Shown: positions 45,240 to 55,628 of the stretch, one piece after another
Layout: each line of letters starts with the position of its first letter
How positions within the stretch are numbered: the stretch's first letter is position 1
Source: Stenopsyche tienmushanensis
Lineage: Eukaryota; Arthropoda; Insecta; Trichoptera; Stenopsychidae
Direction: 5' to 3'
Length of the DNA: 64,000 nt
NCBI GenBank assembly: GCA_008973525.1
Contig: WACJ01000469.1
Location: forward strand, 1 to 64,000
Program-made: the position numbers and the translations under genes
Notes under the pieces: generated by a model
What the model was told of the DNA's origin: nothing
Database searches by the model: none
The model's input: the letters and a program-made list of their open reading frames with translations, nothing else

Positions 45240-45660
45240 CCAAAATGTTCTGTCGTCGACAGTTTGGTCGGCCTTAAGCTGGCCATACTTTTTGCTGTTA
45301 AGACCCGCCGCGGACTAACCGTTAGGCGGGCAACCAAAAAGTCTTAACGTTGTTGCAGCCTTGGGGAGGCGGTCGACGGACATTTTGGGCCCGCACGCAT
45401 CGCCCCGCATGGAGGCCACGTGCCTCGCAATCTTCGAGGTCGTGTAATAATTGAAGACTTTCATTCATAATCCTCATATCCCGTCATGGAGTTTTCCCCT
45501 CGTCGCCGCTCGACAGCCTGACAGCCGTCGTCGATCCACCGGATCAAAGAACTCTGCGCCCCCTCGCCTAGTTAGGGGGCGCGTCCGCCGCTGTTCGGGC
45601 TCCGGCGGCCGGGCGCTGCGGCCGGCGCTTTGCGCCCGCGGCGCATTTTTATTTTGTTGT
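45240..45660. other. Isolated GC-rich island, origin unknown
   Basis: About 400 bp of GC-rich sequence with sharp edges sits in AT-rich DNA, between TTTTTGCTGTTAAGACCCGC at the left and GCGCATTTTTATTTTGTTG at the right. It includes a GCGGACTAACCGTTAGGCGG near-palindrome at 45311. It resembles neither an exon nor an rRNA fragment that I know. It may be the remnant of a mobile element or a short CpG-island promoter of the aprataxin gene 600 bp downstream. Confidence 0.3.
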
Positions 45661-46238
45661 TTTTTTTATATCGGTAAGTATTGCAACTATCACGCAAAAA
45701 TCGAATCGCGAAGAGCAAATATAGGATTTATTCTACTCGTATTAATTTTTGTTTTATTGTTACTTTTAAATTTCGTCATGCTTTGTCCTCCCCATATTTT
45801 TATTTGATATGTTGAGGCCCGGAATAATAGTTATTCTCTTTCCCGTCTCTCTTTTAAAAAACATTATAACATACGCAACGCTTTTTATTAAATTTGAGTT
45901 ATTCTTTAGATATATCTATAAAAATAATTTAAAATTTAATTTTTACACCTTATCTCTTGAAAGTAGACCTTTTTTAAAAACGAATAGCTCAATCCGACGT
46001 AGGTGTGCGCACAAAATATTAACGTACATGGTCAAAAAAAAGTCAGTCGAGGCCGAAGCGGGGTGACGTTTGAGATTTGACGTTTGTGAGATTTGACGTT
46101 CGCGACCCCGTACAGTATATATTGTGAAAACCAAACGCTCATTGTAAAACATTCGCTGTGACAATAATAATAATATCGTTCATTTCAATAGAACGCTAAA
46201 AATAAGTAGGAAATAATATTGCTTAATTCGACAAAAAT
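45661..46238. other. Aprataxin upstream region
   Basis: AT-rich sequence ahead of the aprataxin start codon. No coding sequence or clear core promoter element is recognised. Confidence 0.45.
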
Positions 46239-47152
46239 ATGAAAAGAACTAAAATGAAACATTGGTCAGAGGGCTTAGTCGAATCGATGAATGACCCGGA
46301 CAAAATAATATATCGAGATATTTTGACAGTCGCAATAGCAGATAAATTTCCCAAAGCTAAATATCACTATTTGATATTGCCCAGAGAAGATTTGATTGGA
46401 ATTTCAACGCTCGACAGAAGTCACCTACCTCTGTTGAAACACATGGCGGACGTAGGTCGCAAACTCGAAAAGAACACTGGAGCCTCTTGCAAGATAGGAT
46501 ACCATGCAATTCCTAGTATGCAAAGATTACATCTGCACGTCGTCAGCGATGATTTCGTGTCTCCTTGTTTGAAAAAAAAGATACATTGGAATTCTTACAA
46601 TACTGATTTTTTCATTCCATCAAAAGGTGACGTATCAACGTCAATCTGACGAGTGTAACGTATCAACGCTAGTCTAAAGTTCTCATAGATTTGTCTGTTA
46701 GATTAATTTTCATGTCATTATCGGTCCGAATGCAGATGAAAATACTAACGTCGCGCCAGTCAACTCTTGCGTTCTAACAACGAACACGTCTTCTCAAACG
46801 ACCCTCATCGTGATCTTCATATTTTCAATGACTAATTTTATATCTTTCGTCTGCATTCGCTATATGTGATATATTTAGTTGTAATTTTGCTAATTATGTG
46901 CAATTTTGCAGTTCGTTTTCATCATTGAAAATTCTATTTTTATACAGAGATCGTTGTTGTTCGTTGATTGTCTTTTGAACGTTTGTCATTTCAGTGCTCG
47001 TCGACGCAATCGAGAGAGACGGAAGCGTCGAGCAGATGTCGAAGTCCGTTCGTGAAAATTTAATGGCTACTCCTTTAAAATGTCACAAGTGCAATTTTCT
47101 TCCGAAAAATTTTCCAACTCTAAAGGAACATCTACTCTCTCACTGTTCGTGA
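46239..47152 (+). CDS. Aptx: Aprataxin-like DNA-adenylate hydrolase (HIT domain plus zinc finger)
   Basis: Aprataxin removes AMP from DNA 5' ends left by abortive ligation; it acts in the nucleus in single-strand break repair. Two exons, 46239-46626 and 46995-47152, join in phase 1 to give 181 residues, the length of the catalytic core alone; the N-terminal FHA domain of vertebrate aprataxin is absent, as in many invertebrates. Exon 1 carries the HIT fold: KFPKAKYHYLILPRE, then RLHLHVVSDDF followed by SPCLKKKIHWNSYNTDFF. In the H-x-H-x-H triad the first position is Arg, and the next two His are present. Exon 2 ends with CHKCNFLPKNFPTLKEHLLSH, a C2H2 finger (CX2C...HX3H) typical of aprataxin. 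The first Met was chosen; Met6 is also possible. Confidence 0.93.
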
Positions 47153-48432
47153 AATATTATAATTTCCGTCTACTGTGTTTAAGATTTTGAGATTATAAAA
47201 TGAAAAAACATTTAAAGAGGTAAATATGTATTTCTGTATTGTAAAACGTTGATATATCTCATACATTATCAGGTATATCTTTATACTGTTTTATATAATA
47301 TTTAAATAAAACACTCAAATTAAAATTTTCATTCCTTTAATTTGACTCCGCGCCGTCCGTGCGCATCGGATCTCTCGCATGATAACAAATTTTACTCTCA
47401 AAAGTGACTCGATGTCGACAACTGTTTGCAATTCGACATCTTTTACATGCCGTTATTGAAAATTTTTGATTTTGAAATCCGTAAACTCTCGTTTTTGAAG
47501 AGAAATGCAGCACAAAAATCAAGCATTGCAGCGTTCGCCTCTCCCCCGAGGCTGTAATATACTACGTTCGATCCTATCGGAAAATTCTCGATCTAACGTG
47601 CCACGCCTCCCCGACGGCCGGCCTACCTTCGAAGAAGAACCTCTCTCGAGCTACGTAAAATGTTCCCCCATAGTGTGAGTCTGTTTCGTTACGTGCATAC
47701 AAAACTACAATGAACAACGATGCGGTCATATTTTAAGAGTTTTACAAAATTCGAAACTGTCGTGTGTTTTATTCACTTTCGTCTTATGATTTGAAAACAT
47801 ATTTTTTTAAATATTCACACAACGGACTGAAGAGTGTCTAAAAATATTACATATCTCTCTTCGAACGGACGCACGACGGCGCAGAGCGTCTCCGTAGCGA
47901 TCGACGGAGAGCGTTCTCGCAGTCGGAGATCGATTCGAACTTTCGACTGTTATAATGTCTCCGAGTATAGTTTTACTAAACATAAAAAGAAATATGAATC
48001 TATACATGTCCTGCAATTTAGTCGAATCGCACTATACTAAGAGCTTTACATGTTTCAGTGTCGACGACGAGTAAAGTTCTATAATTTTGTACTACTTTGC
48101 TAAAACTACTATACTTTTTTCATTACAATTACTCTCATTTTTCTGTTTTTTTTTCAATTATATTTTTACACACGGTCACGTTCGACTCCGAGAGGGACGG
48201 AGGCGAAGTCCGTCCGGCCGGACGCGAGAGGGACCGTCGCCAGAAGTGAGCGCCGCACGTCTCGAGTCGACCGTCTCTCGGTTCCCTTCTGCGAATGAAA
48301 AGAGCAATCTTCGTATAGTCGAGAGCGCCCTTTCGAACGCGGAAGAGCCGCTCGTCCCTTCGATGCGTCGAATTCGGCCGGCTCCGAGGGAAAGACAAAG
48401 ACTGTATTTAAAAAAATAATCATCATTTACCG
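47153..48432. other. Aprataxin 3' UTR and convergent intergenic DNA
   Basis: An AATAAA hexamer at 47305-47310 is the likely aprataxin polyadenylation signal. The remainder contains no gene I can support; CpG-rich pockets near 47530-47650 and 48180-48400 have only chance open frames. Aprataxin and the dipeptidase gene end tail to tail across this gap. Confidence 0.55.
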
Positions 48433-48438
48433 TTTATT
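48433..48438 (-). promoter_or_regulatory. Polyadenylation signal of the dipeptidase gene
   Basis: TTTATT on the plus strand, that is AATAAA on the minus strand, about 405 bp past the dipeptidase stop codon. It is the first such hexamer in a sensible position. Confidence 0.5.
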
Positions 48439-48842
48439 TACTGAAATTTGTATAAATACAAGTGGATCAGTCACAAAAGGAAAACACTGAAAATGTAAAG
48501 TGACGTCAGGACAGAAGTAAGAAATCAGTCAACGGACGACTCGGAAGATGTCGAACGACGACGAGAGCGGCCTCCGACTCGGAGTCGAAGTTTCGAAGTT
48601 ACCTCACAACCATTTCGTGCGCGCTTCTATCGGACGTGCGACACGCATATAATTTAATAGACGAGTCCGGAGGAGCGCGCGGCTGCGTCGAACGGAAGCC
48701 TCCCGGGGCGGCGGCGCGCGTCTCGGACGATCTCTCGGATAACTATAATTATTCACTAAAATCACAGGAAAGGTTTCGCCCTCCTCCGGGCGGGGCTCCG
48801 CGGCTAGTCGGGGCGGCGCTCGGGCGCGCACGCGGGCCCGGG

Positions 48843-50777
48843 TCAGGAGAGCATGTAGGTGCAGGCGGAGGCGGCGGCGCCCGCCGGGGGCGGAGCCGCC
48901 TCCTCGGCCGGCAGCACGGCGGCCAGCCGCCACTTGTCGCGCACCTCCTCCACGCGCCCGAGCACGCGCACCACGTTCAGCCCCGCCAGCTTCATGACGT
49001 CGCGCTCGCTCCACTCGGGGTCCGCCAGCAGCTCGGCCAGCAGGTGCGGGTAGCGCGACGCGTCCTCGAGCCCCGCCGGCGTCGCGTTGATGCCGTCGTA
49101 GCCGGCGCCGATGCCCACGTGGTCGACGCCCGCCACGCGCCGGATGTGGTTGATGTGCCCGATCACGTCCTTCATCGTGGCCGAGTCGTTGCACGACACG
49201 AGCCGCGAGAAGAAGTTCACCATGACGACGCCGCCGTTCTCGGCCACGAGGCGCAGGATGTCGTCGGGCACGTTGCGCGACGAGTTGCACACGGCCGTGG
49301 CGCCCGAGTGCGAGAACACGACGGGCGCGCGCGACGCGTCGAGCGCGTCGCGCGCCGTCGCCGCGGCCGCGTGCGAGAGGTCCACGAGCATGCCGAGCCG
49401 GTTCATCTCGCGGATGACCGTGCGCCCGAACGCGGACAGCCCGCGCTCGCCGCCGCCCTCGGCGCCGGCGCCCCCCGCGGCGCCCGCCCACGGCGTGTCG
49501 CACGCGTGCGTCACCGTCAGGTAGCGCGCGCCGAGCCCGTACAGCGAGCGCAGCACCGCCAGCGAGTTGCCGAGCGAGTGCCCGCCCTCCACGCCGATGA
49601 GCGACGCGATGCGCCCCCCGCGGTGCGCCTCGAGCAGCTCGCGCGACCCCGTCGCGAGCCCCAGGTGCTGCGGGTGCAGCTCGATCAGCCGCTTGATCAC
49701 GTCGATCTGCTCCAGCGTCAGCTGCACGGCGTCCATGTGCTGCGCGCCGCAGGGCACGTACGCCGACCAGAACTGCGCGCCGACGAGCCCCGCGCGCAGC
49801 CGCGGGATGTCCGTGTGCGACCACTGGCTGCGCGCCCACGGCTCCACGCGCGCCAGGTCCGCGCTCAGGTTGAGCCCGGCGACGCGGTTGTGCGCGAACT
49901 TGCGCACGTTCCACGCGAGGTCGTTGTGCCCGTCCACCAGCGGCGCGTCGCGCAGCAGCTTCCGCACGATGTCGAGGCGCGCCTGCGGCGTGTCGCGCCG
50001 CCCCCCGCCGCCGAGCGCGAGCGGCAGCCCCAGCCCGACGGCGAGCGCGGCCGCGATCACGCACATCGCCAGGCAGAGGCAGCGCGGCCCGCGCCCGCCC
50101 GTCTCCGCCTTCGCGGGGTCCCCCGCCGAGCTGTAGCTGCTCGACGCCGAGTCCCCGCCGCCGAGGAACTGCCCGCCGCCGCCGCCGTTGCAGCGCTCCG
50201 CCACGTCCGGCAGCCCGCCGCCGCCTCCTCCTCCTCCTCCTCCCCCTCCGCCGCCGCCGCCGCCCTGCCAACACTTAACTCATCAATCTCGCCTCCGTCT
50301 GCGGCCGAGCCCGCCCCGCCGCCCCGACACGTACCTGACACGCGACGCCGCCCGCCGAGTGGCCCGGTCCCGGACAGCACATCTGAAACGGAGAGAACAC
50401 CGTGTCGAGCGGGGGCGCGCCGCGGCGCCGCCGCCGGGCGCCCGCGCGCCCCCGCCCGCCCGGGCCGCCCCCGCGGCGGGCTCGCGGCCGCCGTCCGCGA
50501 GCGGGGGCGCCCGCCGGGGAGCGCGCGCGCGCGCATGCGCCCCTCCTCCGCCCGCGCTCCGCGGGAGGGCGGATATCGACGCCGGCGGGCGCTCCCGGAG
50601 ACGCGGCCCGGGCGGGACCGGAGCGATCGCGCGGCCCGCTCGGGGGGCCCGAGTCGCGCGAGGCGCCCCCCTCACTTGGTAGTCCATGTAGTTGCCATAT
50701 CCCATGTGGTTGCAGGTGCAGGCGCAGGACTGGATGTGCTGCCGCAGCTCCAGCTCGACGTCCCACGGAGTCTCCAT
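48843..50777 (-). CDS. Membrane dipeptidase-like protein (M19 family), type II membrane protein
   Basis: M19 dipeptidases are zinc enzymes that hydrolyse dipeptides outside the cell. Coding exons on the minus strand are 50777-50676, 50382-50335 and 50264-48843, all phase 0, 523 residues. Residues 1-50 are Cys-rich (SCACTCNHMGYG, CCPGPGHSAGG). A Gly tract encoded by GGC/GGA repeats follows (51-67), then Ser/Gly-rich text, one membrane segment (about 112-134, CLAMCVIAAALAVGLGLPL), and the extracellular catalytic domain. Metal ligands are visible: His163 and Asp165 (DGHNDL), Glu276 (GVEGGHSL), His348 (DLSHA), His369 (FSHSG). The motif GIGAGYDG has Gly438 where the family usually has Asp in G-D-(F/Y)-D-G, the catalytic Asp. 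There is no obvious GPI signal at the C-terminus. Codons are extremely GC-rich. The start is the first in-frame Met of the first exon. Confidence 0.88.
50335..50382 (-). CDS. 48-nt micro-exon of the dipeptidase gene
   Basis: The acceptor is TTCTCCGTTTCAG (minus strand), followed by codons for MCCPGPGHSAGGVACQ, with donor CAG|GTACGTG. It is phase 0 on both sides, so it can be skipped without a frame change. Four Cys in 16 residues, next to a Cys-rich first exon, suggest lipid modification or metal binding on the cytoplasmic face; that is inference. Confidence 0.75.
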
Positions 50778-51880
50778 GCCGTCACATGACGGGGAACGGC
50801 GGAGGCCCGCGGGCTCGGCCCCCTCCGGCCGCGCCGCGTCAGGCGTCCGGGGGCGAGAGCTCGAGCCGCGCACGCATGGCGCGGGGCGCGCGGCTCGCGG
50901 CTCGCGGCTCACTGCGACCTGCGCCCGGGCCCGCGAGGTTCCGGCGGCGGTTGCCAGGCGACGCTCCCGCCCCCGCCCTCGCTCCCGCCCTGCGCTGCGC
51001 ACCTGCCGCCCCTCGCCGCCTCGCCGCCTTCCGGACCTCCTCTCCTCTCGTCGGCTCGACGGTCTCTCCGACTCCGGACCCGCGGTCGATCGCGACCCTC
51101 GAGATCCGGGAGGGCGGCTGCGATCTTCCGAGACGATAGAGCGCGACTCGGACTCGATCCGATCCGATGCGATCGCACGCGGAGAGCGAAAGTCCGCTAC
51201 GCCGTAGAGCGTAGAGCGTCCCGCGAGGGTCGACGGCGGACCGAGCGACGTCGCTCGTACATGCGTTTCAGAAAGAAGCTTTTCAAAATTATAATTTTTC
51301 CCCGCCGGAGACATTTAACCTCTCGACTGCCGGCGATAGATATATCATAATTTGCGTAAAAAGTTGTCTGACACACATTTTGTTAACGCGTGATGGAAAA
51401 CTAACGTTACGACGAGCATGACGTAACTTTAGCTTTATCCTTTTAAATGCCAACGACTCACCGGCGAGTCGCATTTTTACGCGCTCATTGCGCTCTGGCA
51501 GTTAAAATATTAAAAAAACGTCGTTCCAACTCGATATGGACTTTTTTTATTGGTCGAGGGAACACAGTAATAAATTACAAAAACTTAACATACCATTAAA
51601 TATTACAGACTAAATATTATTTTTCACACAGGTGCTAAAGTTATAACTGCAAAGAAAATAACACAGCTCACAAACTGATGGTGTAGTTAATGACACAAAT
51701 TATATTGACAAGGATAATATGTAATGATCGAAAACTAATCTAAAACTATATCGCCAATCTTAGCTTATAGTTTCCAATTGAAGTGGAGAATATATCCTCA
51801 TCACCAATAAATTTATTATAAAAAGAACACGAGTGTCTAAAGAAGGTATCGTTTGCATAGTTTGTATTGTAGAGAGTGAA
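50778..51880. other. 5' region of the dipeptidase gene
   Basis: CpG-rich to about 51230, then AT-rich. The open frame upstream of 50777 continues on the minus strand but is low-complexity Arg/Ser/Pro text, so I treat it as 5' UTR and promoter. No gene is recognised from 51240 to 51880. Confidence 0.45.
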
Positions 51881-51902
51881 GAGAGAGAGAGAGAGAGAGA
51901 GT
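51881..51902 (+). repeat. GA dinucleotide microsatellite
   Basis: Eleven or so GA units in a row, ending at GTGATCG. It lies upstream of the truncated retrotransposon copy 2. Confidence 0.85.
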
Positions 51903-52076
51903 GATCGAAGAATTCTAAACCTCACTTGTCCCAGGAGCGCAGCAGATTTAAATTTCTCTAGGGACTATAGTGCACAGGTGTGCCAATATTTTAATCGTAT
52001 AAAATATATCTAAATGTCATAAGTTGCATAATATTGCAAATTGTACAAAAACATTTTTTACAAATACATCATAAAA

Positions 52077-53172
52077 GAAAATCTTTAAAGAAGTCAAGTG
52101 CTCTGCTGATGCTCTTCTCCTCCAAGACGACATTAATCGCGTTTATTCATGGTGTATAACTAATAAAATGGTGCTAAACGCAACCAAATGTCAATCCATA
52201 TCATTCACTAAAAAAAAATCCTATTAAATTTTGTTTTAAAATCAATGGAGTGCCAATTAATGAGTCTTCTGAGGTGAGAGACCTGGGAGTTCTGTTCGAC
52301 AAAAAACTGAAATTCACTGCACACATCAATAACATTGTCGACAGATCAGCTAGATTGGTGAGCTTTATTAATCGCAATACAAAGCAGTTCAGGAAGACCG
52401 AACCCAAAATCATTCTTTTCAACGCCTTAGTTAGAAGCGTGTTGGAGTATGCATGCGTGATTTGGAACCCATGTTATGCTGCGCATTCTGAGCGCATTGA
52501 AAGAATTAATAGATCCTTTACGCGGAGCCTGGCCTTCATGTCTAGTGGTATCAGCAGTAGAAGTTCCTATCATCAGAGGCTTAATTTCTTCAACATGGCT
52601 AAACTATGCGATCGCCGTAGCATGCTCGAAATAACTACAATTTATAAAATACTAAATAACATAACAAACTGTCAGGAATTCTTGAATTGTCTCAAAATTC
52701 GGGTGCCTAAAGTCAACGCTCGTCGTAAATATAATTTTTTTGAACTGCCCCTGAGTAAGTCCAACCTAGGTCATCATGCCCCCCTACATCGCACATGTTC
52801 CAAACTCAATGATATAATCAATGTCACGGACTTGGACATTTTCAATGATGGTCTTGCAAAATTCAAACATGTCGTGCAGCGCAAGTTTTGTGAAAGTACT
52901 GCTAATTATCGTCACTTATAATGTTTTTCTGTAATTTTTTTTTTTTTTTAATCTTTCTTCTGTTATTTTTTTTTATCTTACTGTTTTATACTAAATCAAA
53001 TTGCTATTGAACTTTTCATCTTATTGTTTCCTAATATATTGTAATTCATTATAACCAATGCTGAGCACACCTCTAATTGATGTACACACCAGTCATGCTT
53101 TTATTGTGTTTTTTTTTCATGTAATGTTATGTATGTGCATTGTTGGTGAGCCTTTTAAATAAATAAATAAAA
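52077..53172 (+). mobile_element. 5'-truncated non-LTR retrotransposon, copy 2 (same family as 6047-8340)
   Basis: From 52080 the sequence is almost identical to 7367 onward in copy 1, starting inside the RT domain just after the FADD box. One base is missing in the A-run at about 52208, which shifts the frame, so the residual ORF restarts at 52250. After the stop at 52921 it keeps the full 3' UTR and ends TTAAATAAATAAATAAAAT, the AAAT-type tail of such elements. The severe 5' truncation is typical of target-primed reverse transcription. Confidence 0.92.
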
Positions 53173-53344
53173 TATGTTCATATATATTTTTATAAAGAAC
53201 GATGAGCTGACTGGGAGTTGTTCTTTCGTTATTTCCACTTTTCCAGGAGTGTTCGACGTTTTTTCTTCGAAGAAACTGAATTGGTGTTGTTATGTACCCT
53301 TCTCCGTTAGCCGACGCAAGACGATTGGCTTTACGATGTCTTCA

Positions 53345-53977
53345 TTATTTTTAATTTTATTTTATTTGGAATATCAACAGCTCTTAACATATAGTAGAAA
53401 GATACAATAAACAACTTAAAGCTAATTACAGATATTCACCAGTAGAAACGAAGTAAAAATAGTGTTATGTATCCTAAAATTATTTCAATTACATTTATTT
53501 ATTTATTTATTTTTTAAGAAATCCAACAGCTTTACACATATGATTAGCTGTGGATTAGAATTTGTACATGCCATTAAGAGGATTTCACATATAGAAGTAG
53601 AGTATTGTTAAAAATGTATCGTGCACTCAGATTAGGACGTAAACAGTTGTAGTTATTTCGTTTAATTATTTATTAATTTTCGAGAGATGATCCGGACAAT
53701 CAACCTCGTTTTGGGCTATTTTTAAAAAGAGGGCAACGTCAGCGATAATACGTCGTTTATCTAGTGGTAGTAAATGATGCTTTCTACAATGCAGTTCATA
53801 TGATCTAGAATCGAATTCTTCGTGCGTTCGATAGCTTATAAATCGCAGGAACTTTCTCTGGATGTTTTCGATAGGAGAAGTATATTTAGCGTATAAGGGA
53901 TTCCAGATTTGCGAGGCGTATTCTAAGTGACTTCGAACAAGGGTACAGTAAAATATTTTCAGCAAAGATTTTACCAT
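53345..53977 (-). mobile_element. Deleted fragment of a second non-LTR family (family B)
   Basis: On the minus strand 53977-53666 encodes KIFYCTLVRSHLEYASQIWN followed by RKFLRFISYRTHEEF and LLPLDKRRIIADVALFLKIA. This is nearly the same as the C-terminal part of the RT protein at 56041-56958. The 3' end (about 53345-53455, TTTATTTGGAATATCAACAG and AACGAAGTA) matches 55649-55745. The middle is deleted. Confidence 0.85.
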
Positions 53978-55628
53978 TTATTAACGTTTAAAACTAGTTA
54001 CACCTGTTTTTAAATAAGACCGATTTCATTTTTATTCATGCCATTCAATCTATTATGACCTGAAAAATTGGGATTGCCGTAAAAACCTTTTAAAAAAATC
54101 ACAAATATTGATCAATCTCAGCTACCTACACCTCACGCGTGCCTCCGACCGGACGACGCTTCTCGTAAAATCGAAACATCCCTCAGCGGATGCGATGGCG
54201 GAGACGTTCCTCAGCCAACGGAAATCGTGATGAACCTTACCGGTTCGGAGCCGAGAAGCTCTAGGAACAGAACAAGGACAAGAAATACATCAAGGAGAGG
54301 CAGACGAACAATTTCACTTTGCAACGATAACAGGATTGTCTTCCGTCGTCTTCTATATCGTTTTGAAATCGCCGAACCGAAAGGGCCAACCTGAAATCGG
54401 AAAGCACTCGCTTTCGCTCGGGTAAGCTGCACACGAACGGGGAGACACCCTCAGTCGGTGTAGACGCGAATCCGAGATGCACTCGAGCGTCACGTATGTC
54501 TTCACTCTAGCCCGGCAACGCCCCAGCGAGGAAAAGAGGGACCGGACTCTGCATTCCGGAAAGCCCTTTCCAGTAAAATCAAAAAGGTCGTCTAGTAGTT
54601 TTCACTGTCTTCCGAGGAAAACTTCTCAGTCTTTGCGAACCTCCCACACTCCCTATCGTGACGATCGCGAAAGCGCCCGTCATTACGTTAATTTAGGAGA
54701 CCCGCTGAGTGAACGTTCTAAATGAAATTCGGAGGTTATGCTACCTTCAATATAAAGTAAATGAGGAGGTGAATGTATGTTACAGACGAAATTAATATCA
54801 ACAAGTTATTACACATTGTTTGTACAAAGGTATAATACACATGGAAAATTTGCTATCATATATCAAAAATTTTCATTTTCAGCCGATTTTGAAGCTCAAA
54901 TCGTCGACGGTTCTCCGCTTTCTAAAAAATGAATTAGAATGTGAATATTATATTTGTCACACTACACCGAGATACGTCGGTTATTCTGTCCCAGGATTCC
55001 TGAGCAATTCTGTAGTTAGAAACACGTTTTACGCCCGCAGAAAATTTTCTAAGGGGGGAAAAATATTTTTAGTAATTTTTTAGTAATGTCTCTCTACACT
55101 TTCTTTATGCTAACATGAAGTGATTTTAAATAAAAGTACATAGCATTATTTGATTATTTTCAATCAATCCAGAGAGGGGCAAGATTTTTCGGAAAATAAT
55201 TTTTCTTATTTTTATCGATAAGCAAATGGGGGTGATTGAAATTCAGTGATATTCATATTTCGTAGCAATTTTGGGGCCCACTTAAATTTTTTTATTTCGG
55301 TCCATGCTAGCCTTCGAGTTCGAAGCCTCCGCAGTCGAATCCCCCTCCTCGTCACTTCGATATAAAATTTTCTCCAATAGTGCCGATTTGGCGATTCCGT
55401 TATGTATTAAAATTGTATGATGCAACAGATCCTTTCGGTTCTACAATTTATGTTATGGAACGTCTTCTTCGTCAGTGTGATCTTCAAATGAAAGCGTATT
55501 TATCGTTTTGATTTTTCGTTGTTTCACTTTGACAAGAACAGAGCGACAACGGTCCAATATGTACTCACTTTCGATGCGGACTGATCTCGCTCAAAAGACA
55601 TTCATAACTATCTGTTGCATTTGATAAT
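53978..55628. other. Intergenic DNA, no gene seen
   Basis: A CpG-moderate stretch at 54120-54720 has open frames on both strands without family resemblance. The remainder is AT-rich. Nothing is supported as a gene. Confidence 0.5.

Noticed and set aside
45540..45640. Ribosomal RNA fragment
   Set aside because: GC-rich and structured-looking, but I see none of the conserved rRNA core sequences.
48636..50789. 717-codon plus-strand frame across the dipeptidase gene
   Set aside because: It is antisense to a recognisable M19 enzyme with all motifs in place, and its own translation is His/Arg/Ala low complexity. It is a shadow of the GC-rich codons.
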